From contig NZ_BQXY01000013.1 of assembly GCF_024341905.1 (NCBI RefSeq), forward strand, positions 1 through 64,000: a stretch of DNA of 64,000 nucleotides, written 5' to 3'. Below the pieces are notes generated by a model. That model saw nothing but the letters and a program-made list of their open reading frames with translations, was not told the DNA's origin and searched no databases. The position numbers and the translations under genes are program-made. Shown here in pieces: positions 24,660 to 33,839 of the stretch (its first letter is position 1; each line of letters opens with the position of its first letter). This stretch comes from Clostridium folliculivorans (GTDB taxonomy: Bacteria > Bacillota > Clostridia > Clostridiales > Clostridiaceae).

Positions 24660-26375
24660 ATGAATTTACTGAAGAATTTGAAAATAAGACAAAAACTTAT
24701 AACCTGCTTTTTATTGATTTCAATTATTATGGGAGTACTTGGAGGTATAGGAATATCACAAATAAAGAAAATAAATTCTAATTCGACATCTATGTATGAA
24801 GACAATTTAATTCATTTGAGATCTGTAGATGAATTAAAAGAGAATTTTTTGCAGATACATTCTGACTTAATATCTCTTTTAACAACTAAGAATCTAGAGA
24901 AGAAAGAAAAAATTAAACTAGAAATTGAAAAGTTGACAGAAGAAGATATGTACCTCTCTGAGAAGTTTAAAAATGCAGATGGAATAACCAATGATGAGAA
25001 AAAAATGATAACAACATTTAATCAATATCATGAAGAGTATATGATGGAACGCAAAAAGTTTATTGAACTGATCGATTCTGATAAGTATGACGAAGCACAG
25101 ATGGCTTTTGAGATGGTAACCGAATTAAGGAATAAAACGTTTGATAGTATTAATGCAATAATTGATACTAATCTAAAAGAAGCTAAAAATGCGAATAATT
25201 CAAATAACTTAATATTTAGAAATTCATTCAATTTGATGATTGGTATAGTAATATTTGGATTTATATCTGCATTAGTACTTGGTTTACTAATATCCACTTT
25301 ACTATCAAAGCAAATAAATAAAGTTTTAATATTTGCAGATTCATTGGGAAGTGGAGATTTAACAAAAAGGATAGATATTAATTCAAAAGATGAAATAGGG
25401 AAAATATCTATTGCTTTAAATAAAGCAGCTGAAAATACACGTAACCTTATTTCAGCTATAATATTGAGCTCTGATAATATAAATAATTTAAGTGAGGAAA
25501 TTTTCACTACAATAGGAGGAGTATCTAAAAAGATAAATAACATAAATGAATCGACAAAAGAAATATCACGAGGTACTGAAGCTCTAAGTTCAACTACGCA
25601 AGAAGTAAATGTTTCAATTGAAGAAATAGCTTCAAATTCAATTGAACTTTCTCAGAAAGCCAAGGAAGGAGATAATGCTTCAAAACAAATTCAAGTTCGT
25701 GCGGTAGAGATAAAAGATAAGGGATTAAAAGCAATAGATATTTCAAAAAAGATATACCAAGAGAAACAAATAAATATACTAAGAGCAATAGAGGAGGGAA
25801 AGGTTGTTGAGGAAATTAAAGTTATGGCAGATTCAATAGCAAGCATCGCATCTCAGACTAATCTCTTAGCTCTAAATGCAGCTATTGAGTCAGCAAGAGC
25901 TGGTGATCTTGGCAAAGGATTTGCTGTAGTTTCAGATGAGATTAGAATTCTTGCAGAGCAGTCATCAGAGAATGTTTCGAATATACAGAGGGTAATAAAC
26001 CAAGTTAATAACGCTTTTAAAAACCTTTCAAGTAATACTGAGGACATATTAAAATTTATTGATAACAATGTAAACCCAGACTATGAATTATTCCTAGAGA
26101 CGGCATTGAAGTATGAAAATGATTCTGCTTTTATTAAAACTATGTCAGAAGAAATTGCTGATGGTGTGGCTCATATATTAAGTTCAATCAAACAAACTAG
26201 TAATGCTATTGAAGCTGTATCTGCAACTGCTCAACAATCAGCAGAAAATTCAGAGGGAATCTTAAGTAGTGTTGATGAGACAAATCATGCGACTCAAGAT
26301 GTTTTAAGTTCAGTTAAGAAACAGGTTGTTCTATCTGATGAGCTTAAATCTCTAGTTCAAAGATTTAGAATTTAG
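24660..26375 (+). CDS. Methyl-accepting chemotaxis protein with 4-helix sensor and HAMP
   Basis: 571 residues. A first membrane segment (about 12-32) and a second (about 188-212) flank a helical extracellular sensor of the 4HB_MCP type. HAMP follows (about 213-265), then the cytoplasmic coiled coil with tip SIASQTNLLALNAAIESARAGD and GKGFAVVSDEIRILAEQ. The family feeds CheA; the ligand is unknown. It lies inside the island, 400 bp after the ATPase, and has 11-bp direct repeats 65 bp upstream of the start, so it probably belongs to the same regulon as the respiratory genes. Confidence 0.93.
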   Translation: MNLLKNLKIRQKLITCFLLISIIMGVLGGIGISQIKKINSNSTSMYEDNLIHLRSVDELKENFLQIHSDLISLLTTKNLEKKEKIKLEIEKLTEEDMYLSEKFKNADGITNDEKKMITTFNQYHEEYMMERKKFIELIDSDKYDEAQMAFEMVTELRNKTFDSINAIIDTNLKEAKNANNSNNLIFRNSFNLMIGIVIFGFISALVLGLLISTLLSKQINKVLIFADSLGSGDLTKRIDINSKDEIGKISIALNKAAENTRNLISAIILSSDNINNLSEEIFTTIGGVSKKINNINESTKEISRGTEALSSTTQEVNVSIEEIASNSIELSQKAKEGDNASKQIQVRAVEIKDKGLKAIDISKKIYQEKQINILRAIEEGKVVEEIKVMADSIASIASQTNLLALNAAIESARAGDLGKGFAVVSDEIRILAEQSSENVSNIQRVINQVNNAFKNLSSNTEDILKFIDNNVNPDYELFLETALKYENDSAFIKTMSEEIADGVAHILSSIKQTSNAIEAVSATAQQSAENSEGILSSVDETNHATQDVLSSVKKQVVLSDELKSLVQRFRI

Positions 26376-26422
26376 AAATGAATACAAATAATTAGATTAC
26401 ATTAGAGACAATTAGATAATTT

Positions 26423-26441
26423 CTTCATATTATCTTTATAA
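26423..26441 (+). promoter_or_regulatory. 11-bp-spaced direct repeats upstream of the small Cys-rich gene
   Basis: CTTCATAT (26423) and CTTTATAA (26434) stand 11 bp apart and overlap the hairpin at 26432-26470. Confidence 0.4.
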
Positions 26442-26470
26442 AAAAGTAGTAAGGTCTACTTTATAAAGAT
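26432..26470. terminator. Hairpin after the chemoreceptor gene
   Basis: ATCTTTATAAA...AGTAG pairs with CTACTTTATAAAGAT. The T tail on the plus strand is weak, so termination is tentative. Confidence 0.5.
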
Positions 26471-26535
26471 TAATTTAGATACTTAAACAAAGATGATATC
26501 TAAAAATTAAATCATATCATTTGGAGGTGACATCA

Positions 26536-26637
26536 TTGGTTGTTGAAGTTTTAGTTACTATTGGAGTAGTAAGTTTTTCTGCGTTCACCATATATAAAAA
26601 ATTTAAGAAGAAATCATCATGTGGATGCTGTAAGTAG
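26536..26637 (+). CDS. Small membrane protein with C-terminal CGCC motif
   Basis: 33 residues from a TTG start, with GGAGGTG 6 nt upstream. A hydrophobic N-terminal helix (VEVLVTIGVVSFSAFTIY) is followed by a basic stretch and ends KKSSCGCCK. This resembles FeoB-associated Cys-rich membrane proteins in plan, but there is no feoAB here. It may bind a soft metal such as copper or iron at the membrane face. It has its own terminator and an upstream 11-bp repeat pair. Confidence 0.6.
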   Translation: MVVEVLVTIGVVSFSAFTIYKKFKKKSSCGCCK

Positions 26638-26693
26638 TAAATTACATAAAAATGATGTTTTATTTAAAAGAAACTATTGAAATTTAGTGAAAG

Positions 26694-26727
26694 AACTATT
26701 AATCACTAATTATTAATAGTTTTTTAT
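26694..26727 (+). terminator. Terminator after the small Cys-rich gene
   Basis: AACTATTAAT / ATTAATAGTT with an 8-nt loop, followed by TTTTT. Confidence 0.8.
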
Positions 26728-26747
26728 ATAATAAACTAAAAAAGAAG

Positions 26748-26788
26748 AGTCCTAGGCTGAATCAATCAGTCTAGGACTTTTCTTTTAC
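26748..26788 (+). terminator. Second terminator hairpin
   Basis: AGTCCTAGGCTGA pairs with TCAGTCTAGGACT (one mismatch), followed by TTTTCTTTT. Confidence 0.75.
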
Positions 26789-26986
26789 ACAAATTTATGT
26801 ATTTCATAATAACATAGCAAGGAATTGAATGGCTAAATTTAAGTGGAGTCATTTATATACTGAAAAATTTCTCTATGTGCGGTAAGGAATTAAGTAAAAA
26901 GAGAATTATATATACGAGCAAAAAATATAAAAATTTCAAACTGTATACATAGAAGGAATTCTTATGTATTTTTTATACATTTGGTT

Positions 26987-27030
26987 CATCTTTACAACAT
27001 CTTCATAACATCTACATAATATCTACATAT
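26987..27030 (+). promoter_or_regulatory. Four 11-bp direct repeats upstream of the quinone cluster
   Basis: CATCTTTACAA, CATCTTCATAA, CATCTACATAA and TATCTACATAT follow each other without gaps, an exact 11-bp period. A TATACT lies at 27039-27044. Probable response-regulator binding array. The rest of 26638-27129 holds only terminators and AT-rich DNA. Confidence 0.65.
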
Positions 27031-27129
27031 ATGAAAGTTATACTTTCAGAGAAATATTAAAATTAGTTTTAATTTTTAAATATGTGCAATTCTAACTGAG
27101 TCTAAATTATAAAGAGAGGTGATGAAGTC

Positions 27130-27957
27130 GTGTTAAGGTTTATTGAAGCAAGTAATGCAGTAAGGAAAGAGCTAAATGAAGTGGAGAATATTTTAAAAAA
27201 TATAGACGAGGACATTATAAAAGGAGCATCAAAAGAAGTTTTTGAATATTTCTTTAAAAATTCAGGTAAGTACCTTCGTCCAATGCTTATATTACTTTCT
27301 GCTAAAGCTATAAAACCAGATATGACTATAGAGCAGAGAGTACAGTTAATTAATTTATGTGTAGCTGTTGAACTCATTCATAGTGCCAGCTTGATACATG
27401 ATGACATAATCGATAATGACTTATTCCGACGAGGTCAGAAAACCCTTAATGGAGTATATGGAAGAAAAATAGCTGTTCTAGCTGGGGATGCTTTATTTGC
27501 AAAAGCTTTCCACATTTTATCAAGTATGCCGACCAGAGATGGAGAACAGGTGATGACACAAGTTGTAGAAAAAATGTGTGTAGCAGAAATTGAACAAGCT
27601 CAATATAGCGAAGGTTCTAGAGAAGATTATCTTAGGATAATTGAAGGAAAAACGGCAGTCTTTATGAGTGCTTGTTGTAAGTTAGGGGCGCTTGTAGTTA
27701 ATGCTGAAAAAGAAGATGTTATAGCCTTAGAAAAGTATGGCTTAAGCTTAGGAATGGTATATCAAATTACGGATGATTGTTTAGATGGAGATCTCAATGC
27801 TATTAGAAATAATATAACAATAGATAATGCGAAGGAATTTGTTGTTAATGCTGAGTTGAATATTGAAGGTATAGAAACATCAACGTATAAAGAAGGATTA
27901 ACCAATCTTTTATATTATGTCATTGAATCTTATGATCCCAAAGTAAAAAAGGCTTAG
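27130..27957 (+). CDS. Polyprenyl diphosphate synthase (short form)
   Basis: 275 residues. It should extend allylic diphosphate with isopentenyl diphosphate to make the side chain of a quinone. The first Asp-rich motif is LIHDDIIDND and the second QITDDCLDGD; SGKYLRPMLI gives the substrate-binding Lys/Arg region. The end after the second motif is shorter than in the usual ~320-residue enzymes, and the GK-loop following DDxxD is lost, so activity or chain length may differ. GTG start with GAGGTGATG upstream. First gene of a run that includes two prenyltransferases and a methyltransferase. Confidence 0.85.
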   Translation: MLRFIEASNAVRKELNEVENILKNIDEDIIKGASKEVFEYFFKNSGKYLRPMLILLSAKAIKPDMTIEQRVQLINLCVAVELIHSASLIHDDIIDNDLFRRGQKTLNGVYGRKIAVLAGDALFAKAFHILSSMPTRDGEQVMTQVVEKMCVAEIEQAQYSEGSREDYLRIIEGKTAVFMSACCKLGALVVNAEKEDVIALEKYGLSLGMVYQITDDCLDGDLNAIRNNITIDNAKEFVVNAELNIEGIETSTYKEGLTNLLYYVIESYDPKVKKA

Positions 27958-27998
27958 TAAAAATTTTATAAATAAATGTTTTTGAGGGGTGAGTAGTA

Positions 27999-28499
27999 AT
28001 GAAATTTTTAAAAAACAAATATTTCACAGTTGTATGGACTATTTTACGTATTTGGCTTGGAATTCAATGGATAGTTCCAGCTATTGAAAAGCTTAAAGAC
28101 CCAACTTGGGTAGGTAGTAAATCTGGTGTGGCGATAACAGGATTTTTAAAGGGGGCAGTAGCAAAAGCTACTGGGGAGCATCCAGCAGTACAAGGATGGT
28201 ACGCTGCATTTGTACAAAATGTAGCACTTCCAAATGCTAAGGTTTTTTCTTATTTAGTACCAGCTGGTGAGCTTCTTGTAGGAGTTAGTTTAATATTAGG
28301 TGCCGCTACTATCATAGGATTATTTGCTGGTGCTTTCATGAATCTAAACTACCTATTAGCAGGTACAACTAGTACTAATCCAATTCTTTATACTGTGGCT
28401 ATTATTCTGATAGCTGTCGGGGCTAATGCATACTTAATAGGACTTGATCGTTTCATTGTTCCATATATAAAAGAAAAGTTTGGAAATCGATTTGCATAA
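27999..28499 (+). CDS. DoxX-family membrane protein
   Basis: 166 residues with four hydrophobic segments; begins with LRIWLGIQWIVPAIEKLKDP, the typical DoxX/TQO small-subunit-like opening (RxxxGxxxxxxGxxKL type), and has LVPAGELLVGVSLILG. The family includes the DoxD part of thiosulfate:quinone oxidoreductase and many uncharacterised redox membrane proteins. It lies 41 bp after the polyprenyl synthase, suggesting a quinone-linked role at the cytoplasmic membrane. Exact function unknown. Confidence 0.8.
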   Translation: MKFLKNKYFTVVWTILRIWLGIQWIVPAIEKLKDPTWVGSKSGVAITGFLKGAVAKATGEHPAVQGWYAAFVQNVALPNAKVFSYLVPAGELLVGVSLILGAATIIGLFAGAFMNLNYLLAGTTSTNPILYTVAIILIAVGANAYLIGLDRFIVPYIKEKFGNRFA

Positions 28500-28608
28500 A
28501 TGATTTAGACATATGTTTAATAAATTACGATTGAATAGATGTGGAATATTTTTAACTTATAGATAAATTAATTAATTTACTTGTATATGAGAGAGGAGTC
28601 AAATAATA

Positions 28609-29130
28609 ATGAGAAAAAAAACAATTAGAGGATTAGTAGTTAGCTTAATGCTTGTACTAGTTTCTTCTACAACTGCTTTAGCTGATGAAATGAATATGGG
28701 AAAGGCTATATCAAAGAGTGTTGATGGGATAACTGCTGAGCTTTCTTTTAAAGATGAAGAAGCGAAGACTGGTAAGGACCAAATAATGATTACATTGCAT
28801 GATAGTAATGATAAAGAGATTGATAATGCAGACGTAACTATAATTGCTAAGATGCCACAAGATGATTCAATGAAAATGGACAGTAATAAACCAATAACAA
28901 TAAAGTTAGAGAAAAGCGAAAAAGGTCAGTACATGGGAGATATAAACTTTACTGATAAAGGTAAGTGGACAGTAACTGCTGATATTACAGTACAAGGTGA
29001 AAAGAAAAGTATGGATTTTGATGTTAATGTAGTTAGCGGTGGGCCTAACTGGATTATTATAGGTGGATTTTTAGGAGCTATTGTGTTAATAATCGTTGTT
29101 GCAGCTATAAAAAAGAAGCAAGCAAAATAG
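28609..29130 (+). CDS. Exported FixH/YtkA-like Ig-fold protein with C-terminal anchor
   Basis: 173 residues. A signal peptide (1-25, cut near ALA-DE) is followed by a beta-sandwich domain with the FixH/YtkA pattern (MITLHDSNDKEIDNADVTI, then GQYMGDINFTDKGKWTVTAD) and a C-terminal transmembrane helix (about 147-167) ending KKKQAK. Met-rich patches (KMPQDDSMKMD) are compatible with copper contact. Such proteins accompany copper insertion into oxidases. Next gene is the NapH-like Fe-S protein, 36 bp on. Confidence 0.75.
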   Translation: MRKKTIRGLVVSLMLVLVSSTTALADEMNMGKAISKSVDGITAELSFKDEEAKTGKDQIMITLHDSNDKEIDNADVTIIAKMPQDDSMKMDSNKPITIKLEKSEKGQYMGDINFTDKGKWTVTADITVQGEKKSMDFDVNVVSGGPNWIIIGGFLGAIVLIIVVAAIKKKQAK

Positions 29131-29166
29131 TTTTTGAAGTAAAAGTAGGAGAAAAGAGGTAGTGCT

Positions 29167-30558
29167 ATGAGTAATGTAAATAAAGCTACTAATGAGAAGG
29201 AAAAATCTTCAACTGATTTAGAGGGAAAAAATTTATTAGATAACAAACGGTTTACAAAGTTTATAAGAAGTAAATGGTATCCAGGAATATTTCAAATATT
29301 TGTAGGAGCAGTGTTTGCGTTTATTGTATTTGAGCTATTAGTTGGTCCAGACAAAGCTCATGATAATTTCGGAACAGCAGGAACTTGGGTCTTATGGTGG
29401 CCAATCCTTCCTATATTGTTGTTCCTTACAGGAAGGTTTTGGTGCGCAATATGTCCGTTTGGAGCATTAAGCGATGTTGTCCAAAAATTTGTCGGAAGTA
29501 AAAAACCAGTACCTAAATTCTTGAAAAAGTACGGAGTATGGTTAATAGATGCAATGTTCTTAGCTATCACTTGGAGCGACCACGTATTTGGTGTAGTTGA
29601 AAATCCTAGAGGTTCTGGAACACTACTTTTATTAATAACTTTAGGAGTTGTATTTTGTGGAGCATTCTTTGAACGTAGAACCTGGTGTAGATATCTTTGC
29701 TTCCTAGGTGGGTTATCTTCAAACTATTCTAGAGCAGGAATATTACAACTTAGAGGAACTAAAGAAAAATGTTCAAAATGTACTGTAGCAGCTTGCTACA
29801 AAGGTACTGATAAGGTACCAGGATGTCCAATGTTTGAATTCCCTAAGACTATGGAAAGTAATTCAAATTGCAACATATGTGGTAATTGCGTTAAAAATTG
29901 TCCTAATAATTCTATAAAAATATCCTTTAGAAAACCAACTGAAGAATTATGGTTCATAAGAAAGCCTCAATTAGAAGTTTCTTTCTTAGCAGTTGTAATC
30001 ATGGGTATTGTATTCGTACAAAATGTTACTATGCTTAAGATTTGGGATGGTATGTTAACCTGGCTTGAAAATGTCACTGGAACAGAAAGTTATTTTGTAA
30101 CTTTCACTATAACTTTCATAGTGGCTATGGCTATACCAATACTTTTATTAGTACTTACAGGCTACATAGCTAAATTGTTTAATGGTGACTCGGTTAAAGC
30201 TAATTTCACTAAATTTGGTTATGCCCTAATTCCTTTAGATTTAGCAGCACATATAGCGCATAATTTATTCCATTTATTAGCCGAAGGAAAATCTATTTGG
30301 TATACATTTATGGGGCTATTTGGAGTTGAAATGCATGGTGCATCAACTGCAATTCTCGACGATCCAACTATACAAGCGTTGCAGTTTATATTAATAGTAA
30401 TTGGAACCTTAGGCTCAATATACACTGTATATAAAATTGCAAAAAACAATTATAAAGAAAAGAAGACAAGCGTTACAGTGGTATATACTGTTCTGTTGAT
30501 ATTACTTGCAATAGCTAATATATTACTGTTCTCATTACCTATGGCTATGCGTATGTAG
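29167..30558 (+). CDS. NapH/CcoG-like membrane 4Fe-4S protein
   Basis: 463 residues. Membrane segments alternate with two Cys motifs of the NapH/NosR/YccM type (FWCAICPFGALSDVVQK and RTWCRYLCFLGGLSS) and a cytosolic ferredoxin part (CSKCTVAACY..CP, then CNICGNCVKNCP). A long C-terminal membrane part includes histidines (LAAHIAHNLFHLL) that might bind haem. The family moves electrons between the quinone pool and exported redox partners. Its position in the quinone cluster and before the complex I operon supports a respiratory role. The partner enzyme is not apparent in the window. Confidence 0.85.
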   Translation: MSNVNKATNEKEKSSTDLEGKNLLDNKRFTKFIRSKWYPGIFQIFVGAVFAFIVFELLVGPDKAHDNFGTAGTWVLWWPILPILLFLTGRFWCAICPFGALSDVVQKFVGSKKPVPKFLKKYGVWLIDAMFLAITWSDHVFGVVENPRGSGTLLLLITLGVVFCGAFFERRTWCRYLCFLGGLSSNYSRAGILQLRGTKEKCSKCTVAACYKGTDKVPGCPMFEFPKTMESNSNCNICGNCVKNCPNNSIKISFRKPTEELWFIRKPQLEVSFLAVVIMGIVFVQNVTMLKIWDGMLTWLENVTGTESYFVTFTITFIVAMAIPILLLVLTGYIAKLFNGDSVKANFTKFGYALIPLDLAAHIAHNLFHLLAEGKSIWYTFMGLFGVEMHGASTAILDDPTIQALQFILIVIGTLGSIYTVYKIAKNNYKEKKTSVTVVYTVLLILLAIANILLFSLPMAMRM

Positions 30559-30570
30559 TTAATTAAAGGA

Positions 30571-31479
30571 GTGAATATCATAGATATAAATTTTAAAATG
30601 TTGATTAGGGCTGCAAGGCCCTTTTCCTTAACAGGTTCAGTAATTCCAGTAACCTTAGGTGCAATACTTGCTATTAATCAATCTAAGTTTAATATAGCAT
30701 ATTTTATTTTTTCGGTTATTGGAATTGTATTATTACAAGCAGCAGTAAATCTATTAAATGATCATGATGATTTTATAAATAAAGTAGATACAAAAGACTC
30801 ATATTGTTCTAGCGGAGTAGTTGTTGAAGGACTTATAACGGCTGATGAAGTAAGAAAAGCAGGCATTATTGCTTTAGTATTGGGATGTATAGTAGGTTTA
30901 ATTTTGGCCTATTTTAGGGGAAGCATGATTCTGATTATTGGAATAATAGGTGCTATTTGCGGTTATTTCTACACTGGAAAACCATTAGCACTAAAATATA
31001 GAGGATTGGGTGCACCATTAGTTTTTATAATTTTTGGACCATTGATGACATTGGGGTCATATTACGTTCAAGTACAAGAATTAGGGTTAAAAGCTTTGTT
31101 GGTTTCAATTCCTGTAGGATTATTAACTACTGCTATCTTACATGCCAATGACATTAGAGACATAAGGAATGATAGTAAAGCAGGTATTAAGACCTTATCA
31201 ATAGTAGTTGGAAGAAAAAATGCAGATAGGATATATATTAGCTTAATTATATTTGCTTATATTTCTATTCTATTAATAAGTTTTTATAATTATATCCCAT
31301 ATTTAAGTTTAATCTGCTTGTTAACAATACCTAACGCAGCAAAGAATATTAAAAAGTTAAGATCAAGCAATAATGAAGATAAGATGATTTCAGATCTTGA
31401 TAAAGAAACAGCAAAGCTTCAAAGTCAATTTGGAATACTTTTAATTCTATCTATGTTTGTTTCAAGTGCAGTGATCTAG
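30571..31479 (+). CDS. menA: UbiA-family prenyltransferase (MenA-like), copy 1
   Basis: 302 residues, about eight or nine membrane helices. The two Asp motifs for Mg-diphosphate are NLLNDHDDF (near 66-74) and NDIRDIRNDSKAG (near 192). The family attaches a polyprenyl chain to an aromatic acid, in MenA to 1,4-dihydroxy-2-naphthoate. The given GTG overlaps the AGGAG ribosome site and is doubtful; the ATG at 30598 gives MLIRAARPFSLT, a normal beginning but 26 nt from the site, so a rare start in between is also possible. It is within the quinone operon. Confidence 0.83.
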   Translation: MNIIDINFKMLIRAARPFSLTGSVIPVTLGAILAINQSKFNIAYFIFSVIGIVLLQAAVNLLNDHDDFINKVDTKDSYCSSGVVVEGLITADEVRKAGIIALVLGCIVGLILAYFRGSMILIIGIIGAICGYFYTGKPLALKYRGLGAPLVFIIFGPLMTLGSYYVQVQELGLKALLVSIPVGLLTTAILHANDIRDIRNDSKAGIKTLSIVVGRKNADRIYISLIIFAYISILLISFYNYIPYLSLICLLTIPNAAKNIKKLRSSNNEDKMISDLDKETAKLQSQFGILLILSMFVSSAVI

Positions 31480-31494
31480 AAAGGTGGAGATATT

Positions 31495-32127
31495 ATGGGA
31501 GAACTCAAAAGAAATGAAAAGCTGGCCATAAGTTCATTAGTTGTTGTTCCATTACTATGGTTTGTAATATTTGTGGTTAAGCCATTCAACTTTTGGGGAG
31601 AAATGAGTATAGCTATTCTCTTCTTAGGTAGTATTGCTGTAGTGGCAGATAGAAAGTTATTGTCACTGTCACTGAAAAAATTGACTTTCCGAAATATTCT
31701 TGTAGGAATAGGTTCGGCTATAATTCTGTATTTTATTTTCTATGTTGGTAATATCATTTCAGGGTATTTATTCCCTTTTAAGGATGCACAGATAACCTCT
31801 GTTTATAGTAATAGATCTCAAGGAAGTTCGGTATTTATTGGATTTTTACTACTGTTTATTATTGGTCCAGGAGAAGAAATATACTGGAGAGGTTTCATAC
31901 AAAATACTCTTTCAAAAAAGTTTGGAGAAAATAAGGGATATGTAATTGCAACTCTACTATATGCTGGTGTGCATATAATAACCTTTAACTTCATGCTTGT
32001 TGTAGCGGCTTTAGTATGCGGAGTGTTTTGGGGATGGATTTATAAAAAGGAAAGAAGTATAGCCACTATTATAATATCTCATGCACTTTGGGATTTAATC
32101 ATATTTGTTTTATTTCCTTTAATGTAG
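31495..32127 (+). CDS. CPBP-family intramembrane protease (CAAX-like)
   Basis: 210 residues, about six hydrophobic segments. The Abi/CPBP motif 1 is GPGEEIYWRGF (EExxxR), motif 2 is AGVHIITFN and motif 3 is ISHALWDL. These glutamates and histidines form the membrane-embedded catalytic site in the family. Possible tasks are maturation of a membrane protein or self-protection against peptides. It lies between two quinone genes, 15 bp after the first prenyltransferase, so it may process a partner of the pathway, but this is inference. Confidence 0.83.
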   Translation: MGELKRNEKLAISSLVVVPLLWFVIFVVKPFNFWGEMSIAILFLGSIAVVADRKLLSLSLKKLTFRNILVGIGSAIILYFIFYVGNIISGYLFPFKDAQITSVYSNRSQGSSVFIGFLLLFIIGPGEEIYWRGFIQNTLSKKFGENKGYVIATLLYAGVHIITFNFMLVVAALVCGVFWGWIYKKERSIATIIISHALWDLIIFVLFPLM

Positions 32128-32145
32128 AGAGAAAGGAGGGGGATT

Positions 32146-32847
32146 ATGGCTGAAATTAAAGCAGATGTTAAAGATATATTTTCATCTATTGCAAAAAGAT
32201 ACGATATGCTAAATTCTATATTAACTTTGAATATTGATAAGTTGTGGAGAAAAAAGGCTATAAAATTAAGCGGAATTAAAAAAGATGATAAGGTATTAGA
32301 TTTGTGCTGTGGTACAGGTCAAATGATAGATTATGAATGTAAAGCTGTAGGTAAAAGTACTTGCGTTACAGGTATAGATTTTAGTCAGGAAATGCTTGAC
32401 GTAGGGAAGGAAAGACTTGACTACCTATCTAAGGATTACATGTTTGAGTTAATAAAAGGAAGTATTTTAGAATTGCCTTTTGAGAATAACACTTTTGATT
32501 GTATAACTATTGCCTTTGGTCTTAGAAATATTCAGGATACAAACAAGGCACTATCAGAAATGTATAGAGTTTTAAAGCCAAATGGCAAAGTAATATGTTT
32601 AGAGCTTTCAAAACCTAATCGATTAATTTTGAATAAGGTATATAACCTGTATTTTAATAATGTACTACCAGTGATAGGTTATATAGGGACAGGTGACAAA
32701 AAAGCATATTACTACCTTAGAGATTCTGTAAATAATTTTATGACAAAAGAACAGCTTAAGTTGCAGTTTCAGAATAATGGCTTTAAAAATACTGGCTATA
32801 AGTCTTTATCACTTGGAATTTCATCTATACATTACGGGATTAAATAG
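32146..32847 (+). CDS. menG: UbiE/MenG-type quinone C-methyltransferase
   Basis: 233 residues with the class I SAM fold: VLDLCCGTGQM (motif I), VTGIDFSQEMLDVG, and the UbiE signature FDCITIAFGLRNIQDTNKAL followed by LKPNGKVICLELSKP. It would methylate the ring of a prenylated quinone precursor, the last step in menaquinone synthesis. AAGGAGGGGG ribosome site. It is the last gene before a terminator, in the same run as the polyprenyl synthase and the first prenyltransferase. No menFDHCEB or futalosine-pathway genes are visible here, so the head group must come from elsewhere. Confidence 0.9.
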   Translation: MAEIKADVKDIFSSIAKRYDMLNSILTLNIDKLWRKKAIKLSGIKKDDKVLDLCCGTGQMIDYECKAVGKSTCVTGIDFSQEMLDVGKERLDYLSKDYMFELIKGSILELPFENNTFDCITIAFGLRNIQDTNKALSEMYRVLKPNGKVICLELSKPNRLILNKVYNLYFNNVLPVIGYIGTGDKKAYYYLRDSVNNFMTKEQLKLQFQNNGFKNTGYKSLSLGISSIHYGIK

Positions 32848-32850
32848 AAC

Positions 32851-32886
32851 AAAGAGAAGTTTGATGTGTTATCAAACTTCTCTTTA
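32851..32886 (+). terminator. Terminator of the quinone operon
   Basis: AAAGAGAAGTTTGAT pairs with ATCAAACTTCTCTTT around a 5-nt loop. Confidence 0.88.
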
Positions 32887-32948
32887 ATTAATATAAGCCA
32901 TTTATTTATAGCTTAATAAAGAATATTAGGTATCGGAGGAAAGAGAAA

Positions 32949-33839
32949 GTGAGTTTTAAAACAATATTAAAGATTATGGATTTAAAAACACTTGTAGCAG
33001 GATTTGTTCCTGTAGCTTTAGGATCTATTTACTCAAAGTATGCTTTTGATAGGATTAATATTTTATATCTTGTTTTATTAATAATAGCAATGATGCTTGT
33101 TCAGAGTGCAACTAATATGATTAATGACTACTTTGATTTTAAGCGAGGTGCAGATAGTAATAAAAGTGGGGATGAAAAGGCTTTAGTTAGTGGCGAAATT
33201 ACTCCAAAACAGATTTTATTTCTTATTTTTTTATATCAATCCATTGCTCTCATAATAGGGATTTTTATTGGAAGTCAAACAAGCTATTATATTTTATTAA
33301 TTGCTTTAATAGGAGTAATAGTTTCTTTTTTATATGCTTCTGGACCTTTGCCTATTTCATATACTCCAGTTAGTGAAATCGTCGCTGGTTCTACTATGGG
33401 AATTGGTATTACAACTACAGTAATTTATATTCAATCAGGTATATTTAATTTTACTACAGTTTTAGTTACGGTACCTACAGCACTGTTTATAAGTACAATA
33501 CTATTGACCAATAATTTAAGCGATATAAAAGAAGATTTTGAAGCTGGGAGAAAGACGCTGCCTATTTTAATAGGGGTGAAGAAAGCTGAAAAGTTATGGG
33601 TATTTGATGTTGTAATGTTGCTAGTATTAACTGTGATTCTTGGGCTAGTACATATCTACCCAATTATTGTTTTGATTGTATCAACAGTAATGTTTCCTTA
33701 TAAGGTAGTCTTCGATTTCTTTTCATATGACAAAAATATTAATACAAAAGACAGAAGTATGGGGCTAATAGGAATGGTTGGATTAAGATATCATCTAGCT
33801 ATAATTATAGGATTATTAATTTCAATATTAACAAGGTGA
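32949..33839 (+). CDS. UbiA-family prenyltransferase (MenA-like), copy 2
   Basis: 296 residues with about nine membrane helices. The two metal motifs are NMINDYFDFKRG and NNLSDIKEDFEAG, and YASGPLPISYTPVSE precedes the second half as in MenA. It is only distantly like the copy at 30571, so the two probably handle different aromatic substrates or one replaces the other. GTG start with GGAGGA upstream. It has its own leader after the terminator at 32851 and is followed by a bidirectional terminator. Confidence 0.85.
   Translation: MSFKTILKIMDLKTLVAGFVPVALGSIYSKYAFDRINILYLVLLIIAMMLVQSATNMINDYFDFKRGADSNKSGDEKALVSGEITPKQILFLIFLYQSIALIIGIFIGSQTSYYILLIALIGVIVSFLYASGPLPISYTPVSEIVAGSTMGIGITTTVIYIQSGIFNFTTVLVTVPTALFISTILLTNNLSDIKEDFEAGRKTLPILIGVKKAEKLWVFDVVMLLVLTVILGLVHIYPIIVLIVSTVMFPYKVVFDFFSYDKNINTKDRSMGLIGMVGLRYHLAIIIGLLISILTR

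Noticed and set aside
25853..25960. Decay or frameshift in the second chemoreceptor
   Set aside because: The signalling tip is intact and the frame is continuous to a normal end.
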